A DNA stretch of 64,000 nt from Flavisolibacter longurius (GTDB lineage: Bacteria; Bacteroidota; Bacteroidia; Chitinophagales; Chitinophagaceae). Shown piece by piece: positions 15,796-24,700 of this stretch. Location: the NCBI GenBank assembly GCA_014163555.1, contig JACJGO010000020.1, positions 55,452 to 119,451 of the forward strand, given 5' to 3'. A program made the translations under genes and the position numbers. Under the pieces are notes generated by a model, which worked only from the letters and a program-made list of their open reading frames with translations, ran no database searches and was not told where the DNA came from. Position 1 is the first letter of the stretch. Each line of letters begins with the position of its first letter.

Positions 15796-17139
15796 TTGGA
15801 CGATCATTCGGTTAGCCCTCTGCTCCATATTATCCTACAAACCCCCGCAGCCTCGCAGGCTACGCTTTTACTGGTTGTTTTACTGTTAGTACTCCTTTTT
15901 TTGAGCTTTCTGGTGTCCGGTGCTGAAGTTGCTTTGTTTTCCCTGAATGCCAAAGATGTAAACATGCTGAAAACAAAACAGCATGAGGCGGCACGGCGTA
16001 TCACTTCGCTTCTGGATAACCGAAAAGAAGTTTATACATCGCTGCTGATAGCTGGCGGCATCTTCAATATTTCCATTATTTTTCTTACCTACCTGTTGCT
16101 GGAACCCCTGCGAATCGCCCCGGTTCATTTTGTTGTTCCCATCAACTTGGAACTGATGGTTAAGATTGTGATCATTGCATTCATCCTTGTTTTCTTTTGC
16201 AACATCCTGCCCAAACTGTGGGCCACCCAGAACACCCTGCGCTTTGCCTATACATCTTCTGCACTGGTGGAAGGTCTGCATTTTATTCTGGGTTCGATCA
16301 GCAGCCGGATGGTGGGCATTGCTGACAGCATCAATAAAACCAGTGGCGCTGCCGAATCGGAAACGGCCAGCATGCGGGAACTGGATGATGCCATTGATAT
16401 TTCGCATGTGGAAACAACACTGGAAGAAAAAAATATTCTGAAAGGCGTTATCAAATTCGGAAACATTACCGTGCGGCAAATCATGCGTTCGCGGTTAGAT
16501 GTTAATGGCATTGCTTACGATACGCCGTTTGGCGACGTAGTGAAAAAAGTAGAAGAGCTGCACTATTCACGTTTTCCGGTGTATAAAAACAGCCTCGATG
16601 ATATTGTTGGTGTGATCAACACCAAAGACCTTTTGCCACACCTGCAGGAATCATCCTTCAACTGGCAGGGTGTAATCCGGCCACCCATGTTCGTGCCCGA
16701 AACAAAACTGATCAGTGACCTGTTGAAAGTATTTAAGAGCAAACGGGTGCATTTTGCCATTGTGGTAGATGAATTTGGCGGTACCAGCGGCATTGTAACC
16801 ATGGAAGATATTCTGGAAGAAATCATTGGTGACATACACGATGAATTTGATGAAGAAGAAAACATCGTTAAAAAAGTAGATGCTAATACCTACTTGGCTG
16901 ATGCCAAGGTGATGCTGCCTGATCTTTGCCGGGCCATGCGATTGCCGATCGATACCTTCGACGCCGTAAAAGGGGAAAGCGAATCGCTGGGTGGTTTGAT
17001 CCTGGAACTTGCAGGCGAGTTTCCGCAGGTAAACGAAAAAGTATCCAGCGGCGACTTCGACTTCACGGTGCTGGAAGCAGAAAAGAACCGCATCAAATCG
17101 GTAAAGATTTATATCAATCATGTCATCAATGAAGAGTAA
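15796..17139 (+). CDS. gldE: Gliding motility-associated protein GldE (CNNM/CBS family)
   Basis: 447 residues from a TTG start at 15796. The first in-frame ATG lies inside the first transmembrane domain and would destroy it. A DUF21/CNNM membrane domain with about four helices covers residues 15-190. Two CBS domains cover about 215-345 (HYSRFPVYKNSLDDIVGVIN, FAIVVDEFGGTSGIVTMEDI), and a CorC/HlyC C-terminal domain follows. In Flavobacterium johnsoniae, GldE supports GldD function in gliding. Related proteins transport or sense Mg2+ or Co2+. gldD overlaps its end by 20 bp, indicating translational coupling. Confidence 0.9.
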   Translation: MDDHSVSPLLHIILQTPAASQATLLLVVLLLVLLFLSFLVSGAEVALFSLNAKDVNMLKTKQHEAARRITSLLDNRKEVYTSLLIAGGIFNISIIFLTYLLLEPLRIAPVHFVVPINLELMVKIVIIAFILVFFCNILPKLWATQNTLRFAYTSSALVEGLHFILGSISSRMVGIADSINKTSGAAESETASMRELDDAIDISHVETTLEEKNILKGVIKFGNITVRQIMRSRLDVNGIAYDTPFGDVVKKVEELHYSRFPVYKNSLDDIVGVINTKDLLPHLQESSFNWQGVIRPPMFVPETKLISDLLKVFKSKRVHFAIVVDEFGGTSGIVTMEDILEEIIGDIHDEFDEEENIVKKVDANTYLADAKVMLPDLCRAMRLPIDTFDAVKGESESLGGLILELAGEFPQVNEKVSSGDFDFTVLEAEKNRIKSVKIYINHVINEE

Positions 17140-17770
17140 TGTACATGAAAGGGCAAACGCCAAGCGGGAAAGTGGACAGCAATTGTTAATTGCTGGTTGC
17201 ATATTGCTCATTGCCTATTGGCTAACCGCCTGCAATACGGATTTTGTGCAAAAGGAAAGGGGATATTTTAAGATTGACTTTCCGGAGAAAAAATACCAGG
17301 TTTTCGATCGTCCCGGTTTTCCCTACACCTTTGAATACCCTGTGTATGGCAACATCATTCAGGATTCACTTTTTTTTGATGAAGAAGCCGAAAACCCTTA
17401 CTGGATCAACGTCGATTTTCCGCAGTTTGACGGCCGTCTCCACCTGAGTTATAAAGAAGTGCGTAAGTATAAGTTTGATTCGCTGGTAAACGATGCATTT
17501 ACAATGTCGTACAAGCAACATACGTCGCGGGCTTCTGCAATCCAGTCCGAACCCTTTTCCACACCGAATGGTGTAAGCGGGGTTTATTTCAATCTCAAAG
17601 GAAATGCTGCCACTGCCAACCAGTTCTTCGCAACCGATTCTGTAGAGCATTTCCTTCGTGGCGCCCTTTATTTCAACGCCACACCCAACGAAGATTCACT
17701 CCGTCCTGTCAACAATTTTTTGAAGCAGGATATGGATCATCTCATTCAAACCTTACGGTGGAAGGATTGA
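17120..17770 (+). CDS. gldD: Gliding motility lipoprotein GldD
   Basis: 216 residues with a lipoprotein signal ending YWLTAC. The conserved GldD start of the mature part, RGYFKIDFPEKKYQ, follows. ATG 17129 is an alternative start. GldD is required for gliding and type IX secretion in F. johnsoniae. The signal peptide is encoded by a run of near-repeats (AATTGTTAATTGCTGG, ATATTGCTCATTGCC, 17181-17222), the same kind of word array seen between genes. An array also starts at its stop codon. Confidence 0.9.
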   Translation: MSSMKSNVHERANAKRESGQQLLIAGCILLIAYWLTACNTDFVQKERGYFKIDFPEKKYQVFDRPGFPYTFEYPVYGNIIQDSLFFDEEAENPYWINVDFPQFDGRLHLSYKEVRKYKFDSLVNDAFTMSYKQHTSRASAIQSEPFSTPNGVSGVYFNLKGNAATANQFFATDSVEHFLRGALYFNATPNEDSLRPVNNFLKQDMDHLIQTLRWKD

Positions 17771-17889
17771 ATGGTGAGTAAATGCTTTTTTGCACTATTC
17801 ATTTCTGTTTGATATAGCGTAAGGAATTGGCGTAGATGGCCATTCAGTACCATGTTTTAACGACTCACCATTGACCACTCACCACTCAC
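17766..17889. repeat. Quasi-palindromic word array B1 (3' end of gldD)
   Basis: AATGGTGAGT (17770-17779) has an exact inverted copy ACTCACCATT (17863-17872), followed by more of the same vocabulary, GACCACTCACCACTCAC. The array starts within the gldD stop codon. Vocabulary shared with 50783-50936. Confidence 0.75.
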
Positions 17890-17902
17890 GATGTTATCTT
17901 TG
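17871..17902 (+). promoter_or_regulatory. Promoter of the DUF3109-lutB-deacetylase unit
   Basis: TTG at 17871 and TATCTTTG at 17895-17902 are separated by 21 bp, a good Bacteroidota -33/-7 pair. The start codon follows after 14 bp. The -33 element is inside the right arm of word array B1. Confidence 0.6.
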
Positions 17903-17916
17903 CCAAAATTGATTCT

Positions 17917-18501
17917 GTGATTGCAATCGACAATGTTTTAGTAAGTGATGATGTGGTGGAAGCCAAATTCGTGTGCGACCTGCACAAATGCAAAGGCGGC
18001 TGCTGCGAAGATGGAGATGCCGGTGCGCCACTTGCCAAAGAAGAAAAAAAGATTCTTGATGAGGCGTTTGATGCTGTTAAGCCTTACCTCACGCCGGAGG
18101 GGCTAGCAGAAATTGAGCGCCAGGGAAAATATGTTTACGATAAAGAATTTGGTTGGGTCACACCAACCGTTAACGGCGCTATCTGCGCTTACGGTGTTCG
18201 GGACAGCAAAAGCATTATTAAATGCGCTATCGAACAAGCCTATTATGATGGCAAAGTAGAATGGAAAAAACCCATTAGCTGTCACCTCTATCCCATTCGG
18301 CTGGTAGAAGCCAAACACGCTACCTACGTGAACTACGAACCTCGCGAAGTGTTGTGCAATCCTGCCTGCTCGCTGGGGAAAAAATTAAAAATGCCGGTGT
18401 ACCAGTTTTTGAAAGAGCCCATCATTCGTAAGTTTGGAGAGGAGTTTTATGATGTTCTGCAGCAAATTGCCATTGAACATTACGACGAAAAGAAAAAATA
18501 A
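17917..18501 (+). CDS. DUF3109 family cysteine-rich protein
   Basis: 194 residues from a GTG start. Conserved Cys clusters are CDLHKCKGGCC (about 22-32), GAICAYG, IIKCAIEQAY, ISCHLYPIR and VLCNPACSLG. This matches DUF3109, related to the YkgJ-type zinc- or iron-chelating proteins. The number and spacing of Cys suggest a metal or Fe-S site, but the function is not established. It is the first gene of a tight unit; lutB begins 5 bp after its stop. Confidence 0.85.
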   Translation: MIAIDNVLVSDDVVEAKFVCDLHKCKGGCCEDGDAGAPLAKEEKKILDEAFDAVKPYLTPEGLAEIERQGKYVYDKEFGWVTPTVNGAICAYGVRDSKSIIKCAIEQAYYDGKVEWKKPISCHLYPIRLVEAKHATYVNYEPREVLCNPACSLGKKLKMPVYQFLKEPIIRKFGEEFYDVLQQIAIEHYDEKKK

Positions 18502-18506
18502 CCTGC

Positions 18507-19889
18507 ATGTCTGAGCAATCAACCTCGTTTGTAGCCAAAAGCACCGTAAAAGCCGCCGATAAAGAACACCGCCGTAAAATCAATTTCAACATCTCCCGTT
18601 ACAATGCGGTAGTGCCCACCGGGAAAAAACAATTCACCGATGTGCACCTGGCCAGGGAAAAAGCCAAAAACCTGAAATGGCAGGCCATCGGCACACTGGA
18701 TAAGCAACTGGAAAGCTTTGAAGCCAAGATCACCAGTCGCGGCGCCAAAGTGTTGTGGGCAGAAACGGCCGCCGATGCGTTGCAGGAAATCCTGAAAATA
18801 TGCAAAGAGAAATCCTGCAAAACCATCGTCAAGAGCAAAAGCATGGTGACGGAGGAATTGCACCTCAATAAATTTTTGGAGAAGAATGGCATTGAAAGCG
18901 TGGAAACGGATCTGGGCGAATACATCCAGCAATTGGATGGCGAACCGCCTTATCATATTGTAACACCCGCCATGCACAAAAGCAAGGAAGATGTGGCGCG
19001 GCTGTTCACCAACAAACTCGGAACGGATCCCAATCTCAACCCCAGCCAGTTAACCCTGGTGGCCCGCGAAAAACTGCGGGAAAAATATACCCGTGCCGAA
19101 GTGGGAGTTACCGGCGCTAATTTCATCATTGCCGATTCCGGTGGCATAGCGCTTACCGAAAACGAAGGCAATGGTCGCCTGAGCTGCTCCTGGCCCAAAA
19201 CCCATATCGTGATTGTGGGCATTGAGAAAGTCATTCCTTCGTTAACTGATCTAGCGCTTTTCTGGCCTTTACTGGCGACGTATGGAACAGGGCAACGCGT
19301 TACATCCTACAATTCCATCATCAGTGGTCCAAGACAAGGTGGAGAAACAGATGGTCCGGATGAAATGTATGTGATCCTTCTCGACAACGGCCGTACGAAT
19401 ATTCTGGCCAATCCCAAAACCCGCGAGTCCCTGTACTGCATTCGTTGTGGTGCCTGTTTGAACGCCTGTCCCGTGTATAAAAACATTGGTGGTCATGCCT
19501 ACGAAACCACCTACAGCGGACCCATTGGTTCCGTCATTACTCCGCATTTAAAAAAAATGGATGAGTGGAAGCATCTGAGTTATGCTTCTTCGCTTTGCGG
19601 CAATTGTACAGAAGTGTGTGCTGTAAAGATCAACCTGCACGAACTGTTGTTGGAAAACCGCCACGAAGCTGTGGAAGAAGGCAACGCTGCACTCACCGAA
19701 CGGATGGCATGGAAGTTTTGGAAAATGGCTATGATGAGCCGGCGGTTAATGAACACGGGCTCGGGTAAAATGAAAGGTTGGGCTGTCAACAATTTTGTAA
19801 AAGACTGGAGTCGTCACCGCTCTAACCTTCAGTTCCCGGCCAAATCATTTAATCAGATGTGGAAAGAAAGGAATAACAAAAGGCCTTAA
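18507..19889 (+). CDS. lutB: LutB/YkgF-type iron-sulfur protein (lactate utilization)
   Basis: 460 residues. An N-terminal LUD domain (about 60-290, with ITSRGAKVLWAETA and GVTGANFIIADSGGIAL) is joined to a ferredoxin-like domain with two 4Fe-4S motifs, CIRCGACLNACPVY near 315 and CGNCTEVCAV near 365. In Bacillus the LutABC complex oxidises L-lactate to pyruvate, with LutB carrying electrons. Neither lutA nor lutC lies next to it here, so the complex may be encoded in pieces or the substrate may differ. The next gene starts 8 bp downstream. Confidence 0.85.
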   Translation: MSEQSTSFVAKSTVKAADKEHRRKINFNISRYNAVVPTGKKQFTDVHLAREKAKNLKWQAIGTLDKQLESFEAKITSRGAKVLWAETAADALQEILKICKEKSCKTIVKSKSMVTEELHLNKFLEKNGIESVETDLGEYIQQLDGEPPYHIVTPAMHKSKEDVARLFTNKLGTDPNLNPSQLTLVAREKLREKYTRAEVGVTGANFIIADSGGIALTENEGNGRLSCSWPKTHIVIVGIEKVIPSLTDLALFWPLLATYGTGQRVTSYNSIISGPRQGGETDGPDEMYVILLDNGRTNILANPKTRESLYCIRCGACLNACPVYKNIGGHAYETTYSGPIGSVITPHLKKMDEWKHLSYASSLCGNCTEVCAVKINLHELLLENRHEAVEEGNAALTERMAWKFWKMAMMSRRLMNTGSGKMKGWAVNNFVKDWSRHRSNLQFPAKSFNQMWKERNNKRP

Positions 19890-19897
19890 TTTACAGT

Positions 19898-21205
19898 GTG
19901 ATCATTTATAGCCATACCTTAAGTCCACGGTTGCAATACGTGGTTGATTTCCTATCGCAATATTACAATACACCCATCAAGCTGCTTTGTGATGAGGAGA
20001 AATACCTTGTTCACCCCGACCCACACCGGATCAATTACAGTTACCACCGCCTGCACGAAGGCGAAGTATGGATCCATTCGCATGTGTTGCTGTTTGAATC
20101 CACCATCCGGCCGGTGAAGATTGAGTGCTTTGAGCACAACGGGCACAAAGCTTTTTTTAAAGCAGAAGGTGATACCGGCTTTGATCTTTTTGCCGGCATT
20201 TTCTTTCTGCTCACCCGTTACGAAGAATACCTGCCGCATCCCAAAGACCTGTACGGCCGGTATTCGCACCAGGCTTCGCTGGCCTACCGCGAAAACTTTT
20301 TGCACCTGCCGCTGGTCAATCTTTGGCTGGAAGATTTTCGGCAACTGCTGAAAGAACGCTTTCCCGATCTGCGACTTTCATCACCGCAATTCAGCTTTAA
20401 GGCTACCTACGATATCGACATTGCTTGGAGTTTTAAAAACAAAGGTTTCAATCGAAATGCCGGTGCCATTGCCAAATTGTTTTTTGCCGGTAAATGGGGC
20501 TCGATGCTGCACCGCATCCGGGTAATTCGCGGTCGCCGGCAGGATCCGTTTGATGCCTACGAATGGATGGATGATTTGCACCAACGGGCAGGACTGCGGC
20601 CTGTTTATTTTTTTCTGGTGGCCCAGCAGCGCAGCCGGTACGACAGGAATATTGATATACAAAACCCGGCCTTCCAGGATCTGGTACGAAAGATTTCTTC
20701 AACGTATGCAACCGGCCTGCATCCTTCCTGGATCAGTGGCGATCAGCAGCCGCTGTTGACAAAAGAAAAAGCCTGGCTTGAGAACATTACAGGCCAACCG
20801 ATAACCCTGTCGCGTCAGCATTACCTGCGCTTTGATCTGCCCAATACCTACCGCCGCCTGATGGCTGCGGGCATCACCGATGAATACTCCATGGGGTATG
20901 GTACCATCAATGGATTCAGGGCATCGGTGTCCACGCCTTATTACTGGTACGATTTGAAGGGCGAAACCAAAACAGCACTGCGCATTCACCCATTTTGCTT
21001 TATGGATGCCAATGCGTATCACGAAGAGAAAAAATCGCCAGCCGAGGCCTTGCAGGAAATGATGCAGTTTTTTGAGATCATTCGTTCCGTAAATGGATCG
21101 ATGATCATGGTCTGGCACAACAGTTTCCTGGGCATCGATCCGGCCTGCGAAGGATGGCGGGACGTCTATGAGCAGTTTATTCTGCGCATCAGCGGAGAGA
21201 AGTGA
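19898..21205 (+). CDS. DUF7033-type polysaccharide deacetylase
   Basis: 435 residues from a GTG start. The N-terminal about 130 residues (IKLLCDEEKYLVHPDPHRIN, LFAGIFFLLTRYEEYLP) are the domain that precedes many Bacteroidota polysaccharide deacetylases. The C-terminal part has the NodB-type barrel with the motif ATYDIDIAW near 170, where the TYDID acids act as base and metal ligand. Such enzymes remove acetyl groups from surface polysaccharides or peptidoglycan sugars. No signal peptide is seen, so it is probably cytoplasmic. Word array C starts about 10 bp after its stop. Confidence 0.8.
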   Translation: MIIYSHTLSPRLQYVVDFLSQYYNTPIKLLCDEEKYLVHPDPHRINYSYHRLHEGEVWIHSHVLLFESTIRPVKIECFEHNGHKAFFKAEGDTGFDLFAGIFFLLTRYEEYLPHPKDLYGRYSHQASLAYRENFLHLPLVNLWLEDFRQLLKERFPDLRLSSPQFSFKATYDIDIAWSFKNKGFNRNAGAIAKLFFAGKWGSMLHRIRVIRGRRQDPFDAYEWMDDLHQRAGLRPVYFFLVAQQRSRYDRNIDIQNPAFQDLVRKISSTYATGLHPSWISGDQQPLLTKEKAWLENITGQPITLSRQHYLRFDLPNTYRRLMAAGITDEYSMGYGTINGFRASVSTPYYWYDLKGETKTALRIHPFCFMDANAYHEEKKSPAEALQEMMQFFEIIRSVNGSMIMVWHNSFLGIDPACEGWRDVYEQFILRISGEK

Positions 21206-21214
21206 ATTCATAAC

Positions 21215-21356
21215 CGTGAAACGTCAACTGTCAGACGGGAGACGTGAGACGTGAGCAGTTCACAAGTTGAACAGTCCCACAAACTATCGTAATGAAGACA
21301 GAAAGTTTAGTGACATTACAGTCTCACGTCTGCCGTCTCACCTCTCACGTTTTGCC
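21215..21356. repeat. Quasi-palindromic word array C (convergent gene ends)
   Basis: The left arm repeats CGTCAACTGTCAGACGGGAG and ACGTGAGACGTGAG. The right arm (about 21319-21356) is the inverse, CTCACGTCTGCCGTCTCACC then TCTCACGTTTTGCC. The right arm runs into the coding 3' end of the EamA gene and encodes its last residues (KRER). Confidence 0.75.
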
Positions 21357-22333
21357 TGCCTGTTTACCATATACACACCCAACAATGTTATCAGTACACC
21401 GGTCGCAATGGCACCTGTAATTTTTTCATCAAATAGAATCGCACCGGCCAGAAATGCTACCATTGGGTTAATGTAGGCATAGAGGGAAGCCTGCTCCGTG
21501 GGAAGGTTTTGCAGCGCATACAGGTAAGCAATAAAAGAGATTACGGATCCGAATACAACCAAGTAGAGAATAGCTGTCCACGATTGCCAGGGAATGGCCG
21601 AAAAGGCTACACTGTTGTTGGTAATGCTCGCAATCAGGCAAAGCAACGGACCGGAAATCAGCATCTGCAATCCAAGGGCAAAATAGGGGTTAAAACGGAG
21701 TGCATGTTCTTTGGTGTATAAAGTACCAAAGGCCCACGACCAGGTAGAAAGCAGGGAGAGAAAAATACCGAAACGAAATTCTGCGTTGAGGAAATCGTGC
21801 AGGTGTTCGTAAAAGATGACACAAATGCCGCTAAAGCCCAGCACCAGCCCAACTACCATTCCCCGCTTCATGCTTGACCTGGCACCCCAAAATCCAATCA
21901 GTACCAGCCATAAGGGGAAAATAGCACCAATGATAGAACCCAGTCCGGCTGAAATGTATTTTACTCCCCAGGTAGAAAGCCCATTGCTGAGCATGAAATT
22001 CAAAATGCTCAAAACAAAGATGGGTCCCCACTCTTTGCCTTTTGGAAAACCGGTGCCACGAATCAGAAAATAAAGTACATAAATCAGTCCCCCAAGAGTT
22101 TGCCGGATGCCTGCCAACTGCAGCGCAGGCATATAGCGGACACCTTCTTTGGAGGCAATCCAGGTGGTGCCCCAGAAAAGGCACACCACACCCAGGGCAA
22201 ACAAGGCTTTGGGCCTTGTACCTTTCTGCAGAAAGTTTAATGGATTGAGCAAGGTTGCCTGGCGGGTAAATGCCACGGCACCGTTCAATGCATCGCTGAC
22301 TTTTGGAATAGAAAAAATGAATTTCCTGCGCAT
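21338..22333 (-). CDS. EamA/DMT family permease
   Basis: About 331 residues with ten hydrophobic helices in two EamA repeats (ALGVVCLFWGTTWIASKEGV at the start of repeat 1; FGTLYTKEHALRFNPYFALG at the start of repeat 2). It is a drug/metabolite transporter family member; the exported or imported metabolite cannot be told. The N-terminal about 45 residues before the first helix are longer than usual. An ATG at 22360 or a TTG further in are alternative starts. The C-terminus is formed by word array C. Confidence 0.85.
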   Translation of the reverse strand: MRRKFIFSIPKVSDALNGAVAFTRQATLLNPLNFLQKGTRPKALFALGVVCLFWGTTWIASKEGVRYMPALQLAGIRQTLGGLIYVLYFLIRGTGFPKGKEWGPIFVLSILNFMLSNGLSTWGVKYISAGLGSIIGAIFPLWLVLIGFWGARSSMKRGMVVGLVLGFSGICVIFYEHLHDFLNAEFRFGIFLSLLSTWSWAFGTLYTKEHALRFNPYFALGLQMLISGPLLCLIASITNNSVAFSAIPWQSWTAILYLVVFGSVISFIAYLYALQNLPTEQASLYAYINPMVAFLAGAILFDEKITGAIATGVLITLLGVYMVNRQAKRER

Positions 22334-22505
22334 GATCCTCTCTTCGTTTTCGCCCCGCAAAGAAAGGAAGAATCGCTGATGCGGTTTGCAAAAGGAAGGA
22401 CGAATGGTTTGTTGGGCTTCTCAAATCTCATCCAAACTGCTGTGATGTTCGAGCACCTGAGCACAACAGCCGACTGCATTTTTCACCGGTTATACCTACG
22501 CCAAC

Positions 22506-23774
22506 TTAGTAATCAATCTTTGTCTGCGACGAATTGCCGCCACCGCCGCCCAGGTTATCAACAAAGGCGGCCGTGCCCAGTGCAATCACCACAATGATCA
22601 ATCCTACCATAAAAACCGTGTACGCAATGCGCAAGTAACGGTACTTGCGTGCCAGCACCACACCGAGGTAATAGATATCCATCATCATGGTGTTGTACAG
22701 GTATTCTTTGTCGCGGATCATCTGGTTCATGCCCCACTGGTAGTCTTCCAACTGCATGCGGTGAAAATTGCCAAAGAAAAGAAGATTGGTTTTTTTGTTG
22801 CGAATGTCTTCTTCCGTAAACCGTCCGCTGTTGATAGAAGGTCGTGTGGCCAATATGGCAAAGGTTACACAAACCAAACAGGTAAGTACCAGCATCACCA
22901 CCGGAATAATGTACTCTTCGTTTCCTGCTGCAATAATGCGGGGCAAACCGTATGAAACCGCTACGGAAAGAATAATGGAATTAACTGTAATAAGAATATG
23001 CGCTTTGCTGTCGGCCATGCCACTCAGCTCAATATGGTTGTTGGATGTGGTGCGAAACATGGTTTGAATGCCCCGCTCTGCATTTTTCTGGTCCTGTGCA
23101 CTGATGGCTTCTACTTCGGTTACATACGGAAATACCTTTTCCGGTTCTACTGCTACCGGTTCATTTTTTTTATCGGTTTTCTTCTTGGTAAACAGGGCAA
23201 GATTGGTTTGTTTTTTCGGCTCCAGAAACTCGTGGCCGTAATCCGTAAAATAGCGGTGGCTTGTCAAAAACTGGATGTTGTTTTTCCGCCATTCTTTTTT
23301 GTTGATCTTGTGTCCAAGCATGCTTTCCCGTTCCTGCTTCAGCAATTGGTTGCGGGCCCTGAAGTCTTCCGTGGAAAGATGAAAAAGGTCGGCATCACAA
23401 AGAATTTTTTCAATCAGGCTTACCGGCGACTGTGGCATCTTGGTAGCTTGTATGCAGGAAGCCACTCGCTGAATAGTGGTATCATCTACCTGGTGACCTG
23501 TCAGGAACTGGGTAGCAATTTGTACACTCACCTCTTCATGTCCTTCGGCACGGCCGGCAGAATAACCGGTATCATGAAACCAGGCAGCCAGCATCAGCAC
23601 CAACCGGTCCTCTTCGTTCAACTGATAATGATTGGCCATATGGCTGCAGGCCTCTACTACGTCTTCCGTATGTTCCAGACTATGAAAAACAAATTCCGGA
23701 TTTACTTTGTGTTGAAATACATCGGTAACGTAGGCCCGGGCTGCGCCCAACAATTGGCTGTTCGTTTCATTCAT
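22506..23774 (-). CDS. HD phosphohydrolase fused to a Pycsar-type transmembrane effector domain
   Basis: 422 residues in two parts. Residues 1-190 form an HD domain with intact metal-site motifs: His in HSLEHTEDVV, the HD pair in AWFHDTGYSAG, and Asp in LCDADLFHLS. After a Lys-rich linker, residues about 235-410 match the membrane effector domain of Pycsar systems (PycTM, DUF5706): MADSKAHILITVNSIILSV starts the first helix, then two more helices. In Pycsar defence a pyrimidine cyclase makes cCMP or cUMP that triggers such an effector to damage the membrane. No cyclase is present nearby. This protein may sense and hydrolyse a cyclic nucleotide by itself. Divergent from the beta-propeller lipoprotein gene by 37 bp. 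Confidence 0.8.
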   Translation of the reverse strand: MNETNSQLLGAARAYVTDVFQHKVNPEFVFHSLEHTEDVVEACSHMANHYQLNEEDRLVLMLAAWFHDTGYSAGRAEGHEEVSVQIATQFLTGHQVDDTTIQRVASCIQATKMPQSPVSLIEKILCDADLFHLSTEDFRARNQLLKQERESMLGHKINKKEWRKNNIQFLTSHRYFTDYGHEFLEPKKQTNLALFTKKKTDKKNEPVAVEPEKVFPYVTEVEAISAQDQKNAERGIQTMFRTTSNNHIELSGMADSKAHILITVNSIILSVAVSYGLPRIIAAGNEEYIIPVVMLVLTCLVCVTFAILATRPSINSGRFTEEDIRNKKTNLLFFGNFHRMQLEDYQWGMNQMIRDKEYLYNTMMMDIYYLGVVLARKYRYLRIAYTVFMVGLIIVVIALGTAAFVDNLGGGGGNSSQTKIDY

Positions 23775-23811
23775 GGTACTTGGTGCATTGTTTGATAAGT
23801 AAAAGTAACAA

Positions 23812-24696
23812 ATGCGTAAAATGTTATTTCAAAAGAAATGCCTGCCTGTTTTGTTCTTGTTTTTCGTATGTACGCTGCTGTTTGTTGCAGGATGTAAACA
23901 AAAAGGGTCATCACCGCCCGATTATGATTTGGGAAGTCCCGAAACTACGTTGCTGGGAAGTACACTGAATGAAATTTCCGGTATTAGTTATATCAGTGCC
24001 GAAGACAGCACCCTGCTGGGAATTGTTGACGGTCAGCGCAAAGTTTTCATGCTGAACATGCGCACCGCCAAACTTTCAGATTACACAGTGGATGTTGTGC
24101 CCGCGAACAGCGACCCGGAAGATATTGTCAAAAAGGACAGCTCTGTTTTTGTGTTGCTGAGCAAAGGCATTATTTACGAAGTGCCGGATGCGGCAAAAGA
24201 TACGGTTGGTATTAAAATTTACGACCTGGGGCTGAAAGGGAAAAATGATTTTGAGACGATGTATTACGATTCGTCTGAAAATGCACTGGTCATTATGTGT
24301 AAGACCTGTGCACATGAGGAAAGTGAAGGTTTGCGTACAGCGTACCGTTTTGATCTGGCTACCCGTACGTTTGATTCCACGGAGTTTTTTACCGTCGACA
24401 AAGGCGAGGTAAGAAAACTGGTGAATGATGCGGATGCCAAGTTTGACCCGTCGGGTGCAGCCATTCATCCGGTTAACAAACGGCTGTACATTCTTTCTTC
24501 GGCCGGCAACCTGCTGGTCATCACCACGGTGAAGGGGGAGGTGCTGGAAGCCTACAACCTCAATCCCGATGTGTTTCCACAATCCGAGGGCATTGCTTTT
24601 GCACCAAATGGGGATATGTTCATTTCAAATGAGAAAAAACATGGCGAACCAACCTTACTCCGTTTCCCCTATAAGCCGCAAAAAAGCAAAAAATAA
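23812..24696 (+). CDS. SdiA-regulated-type beta-propeller lipoprotein
   Basis: 294 residues with a lipoprotein signal ending LLFVAGC. The body resembles SdiA-regulated (YjiK-like) propeller proteins: LNEISGISYISAEDSTLLGI at the start, NDFETMYYD in the middle, AAIHPVNKRLYILSS and SEGIAFAPNGDMFISNE at the end. These are NHL-like propellers of unknown ligand, often beside phosphatases or phytase-like proteins. The phosphoesterase gene begins 4 bp after its stop, so they form an operon and probably act together at the outer membrane. Confidence 0.8.
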   Translation: MRKMLFQKKCLPVLFLFFVCTLLFVAGCKQKGSSPPDYDLGSPETTLLGSTLNEISGISYISAEDSTLLGIVDGQRKVFMLNMRTAKLSDYTVDVVPANSDPEDIVKKDSSVFVLLSKGIIYEVPDAAKDTVGIKIYDLGLKGKNDFETMYYDSSENALVIMCKTCAHEESEGLRTAYRFDLATRTFDSTEFFTVDKGEVRKLVNDADAKFDPSGAAIHPVNKRLYILSSAGNLLVITTVKGEVLEAYNLNPDVFPQSEGIAFAPNGDMFISNEKKHGEPTLLRFPYKPQKSKK

Positions 24697-24700
24697 TGTG

